Source of the DNA: Bin80 sp965208025
GTDB taxonomy: Bacteria; Bacteroidota; Rhodothermia; Rhodothermales; Bin80
Direction of reading: 5' to 3'
Assembly: GCA_965208025.1 (NCBI GenBank)
Contig: OZ242302.1
Span: 3,162,001-3,226,000, forward strand
Length of the DNA stretch: 64,000 bases
The first letter of the stretch is position 1. Each line of letters begins with the position of its first letter. The position numbers were made by a program, and so were the translations under genes. The notes below the pieces were generated by a model. The model saw only the letters and a list, made by a program, of their open reading frames with translations, did not search any database and was not told where the DNA came from. Below are positions 63,571 to 64,000 of this stretch, piece by piece.

Positions 63571-64000
63571 ATGTCGACTCAGATCGTGCGAATTATTGAT
63601 AGCGAATATCCCACTTGGCTGGTTGATATACATTTTCGTGGACACTCACGCCTAATTGCCTGCGCAGTTCTCAGGATCGAAAAAAGGTTGGCCCTCATTG
63701 ATCCAGGCCCATCAAGCACCTTACACACACTTGAAAATGCACTGAAACATCTCGGAGGCCTTTCCGCCGTTCGGGATGTGATCCTTACGCATATCCATTT
63801 GGATCATGCGGGATGTATAGGACGAATTGCAGCCATTCAACCCGAAGCAAAGTTTTATGTCCACCCGATTGGAGTACGACACTTGGTTGATCCTGAACGG
63901 CTGATTCACAGCGCTCGTCGAATCTATAAAGATCGGATGGACTTGTTATGGGGAGAAATCCTTCCGGTCCCGGAATGCCAAGTTCTCGCGGTTGAAGATG
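63571..64000 (+). CDS. MBL-fold metallo-hydrolase (partial at window end)
   Basis: The frame begins at ATG 63571 (MSTQIVRIIDSEYPTWLVDI) and remains open to the window edge, giving 143 residues of the N-terminal part. It contains the metallo-beta-lactamase zinc motif in VILTHIHLDHAGCIGRIAAI and the earlier Asp in LALIDPGPSS. Such folds include glyoxalase-II-like hydrolases and RNA or DNA nucleases. The 6-base gap from cas6 means it shares a transcript, so a CRISPR-linked role is possible. Nothing in the visible part proves it. Confidence 0.8.
   Translation, partial: MSTQIVRIIDSEYPTWLVDIHFRGHSRLIACAVLRIEKRLALIDPGPSSTLHTLENALKHLGGLSAVRDVILTHIHLDHAGCIGRIAAIQPEAKFYVHPIGVRHLVDPERLIHSARRIYKDRMDLLWGEILPVPECQVLAVED

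Overview
This window is about 64 kb of bacterial chromosome. Three things point to the Rhodothermota/Balneolota side of the Bacteroidota: a secreted WD40 protein with a type IX secretion (T9SS) C-terminal sorting tail, a CcmB/CcmC/CcmD/CcmE cytochrome c maturation block whose CcmE has the Cys-x3-Tyr haem site, and a KorAB 2-oxoacid:ferredoxin oxidoreductase. The lineage is inferred from gene content only. No tRNA or rRNA gene was found.

Layout from left to right. (1) 10-2017: an IS1634-type insertion sequence with both terminal inverted repeats. (2) 2254-15687: a tightly coupled three-gene defence-like island encoding an SNF2/RapA-type helicase, a giant N6-adenine methyltransferase and a 1939-residue helicase with DUF1998 and nuclease-like domains. 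It resembles class 1 DISARM in composition but not in gene structure. (3) 16093-20717: housekeeping genes (xylose-isomerase-family protein, ApaG, KorA, KorB). (4) 21163-23138: a two-gene AAA ATPase plus small nuclease-like protein operon, probably another defence module. (5) 23573-40448: core genes (WD40 protein, ccmBCDE, murB, an SPFH protein, metG, lpdA, a DUF4292 lipoprotein, nadK, and an FAD oxidoreductase/4Fe-4S membrane protein pair), interrupted by a decayed ISAzo13-type transposase and a 1-kb ORF-free stretch. (6) 40458-41796: a PIN-domain toxin-like gene overlapping an unusual partner. (7) 42184-45301: the broken trailer end of the CRISPR array, with an orphan degenerate repeat, a second IS and a DUF2200 gene lying between two copies of a variant repeat. 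(8) 45345-52205: a CRISPR array of 89 repeats and 88 spacers. (9) 52526-62388: a minus-strand type III-B operon in transcription order cas10/cmr2, cmr3, cmr4, cmr5, a cmr6-cmr1 fusion, a CARF-HEPN effector, cas1 and cas2, followed by a terminator and then the array leader. (10) 62707-64000: divergent cas6 and the start of a metallo-beta-lactamase-fold gene.

The CRISPR region is the most informative part. Read on the minus strand, each repeat ends in ATTGAAAC, the usual 8-nt type III crRNA handle. The array is therefore transcribed right to left with its leader at 52206-52334, and the decayed repeats at the left are its old end. Several groups of spacers read on the plus strand as the same short peptide with mostly third-codon-position differences. 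They appear to be repeated acquisitions from alleles of a few conserved phage genes. Because these spacers are mostly sense on the plus strand, the crRNAs would be antisense to phage mRNA, as an RNA-targeting type III system needs. Immunity would run from Cas1/Cas2 acquisition, through Cas6 processing of the minus-strand precursor, to a Cmr complex (with Cmr6 and Cmr1 made as one chain) that cuts RNA and whose Cas10 GGDD site makes cyclic oligoadenylate, which activates the CARF-HEPN ribonuclease.
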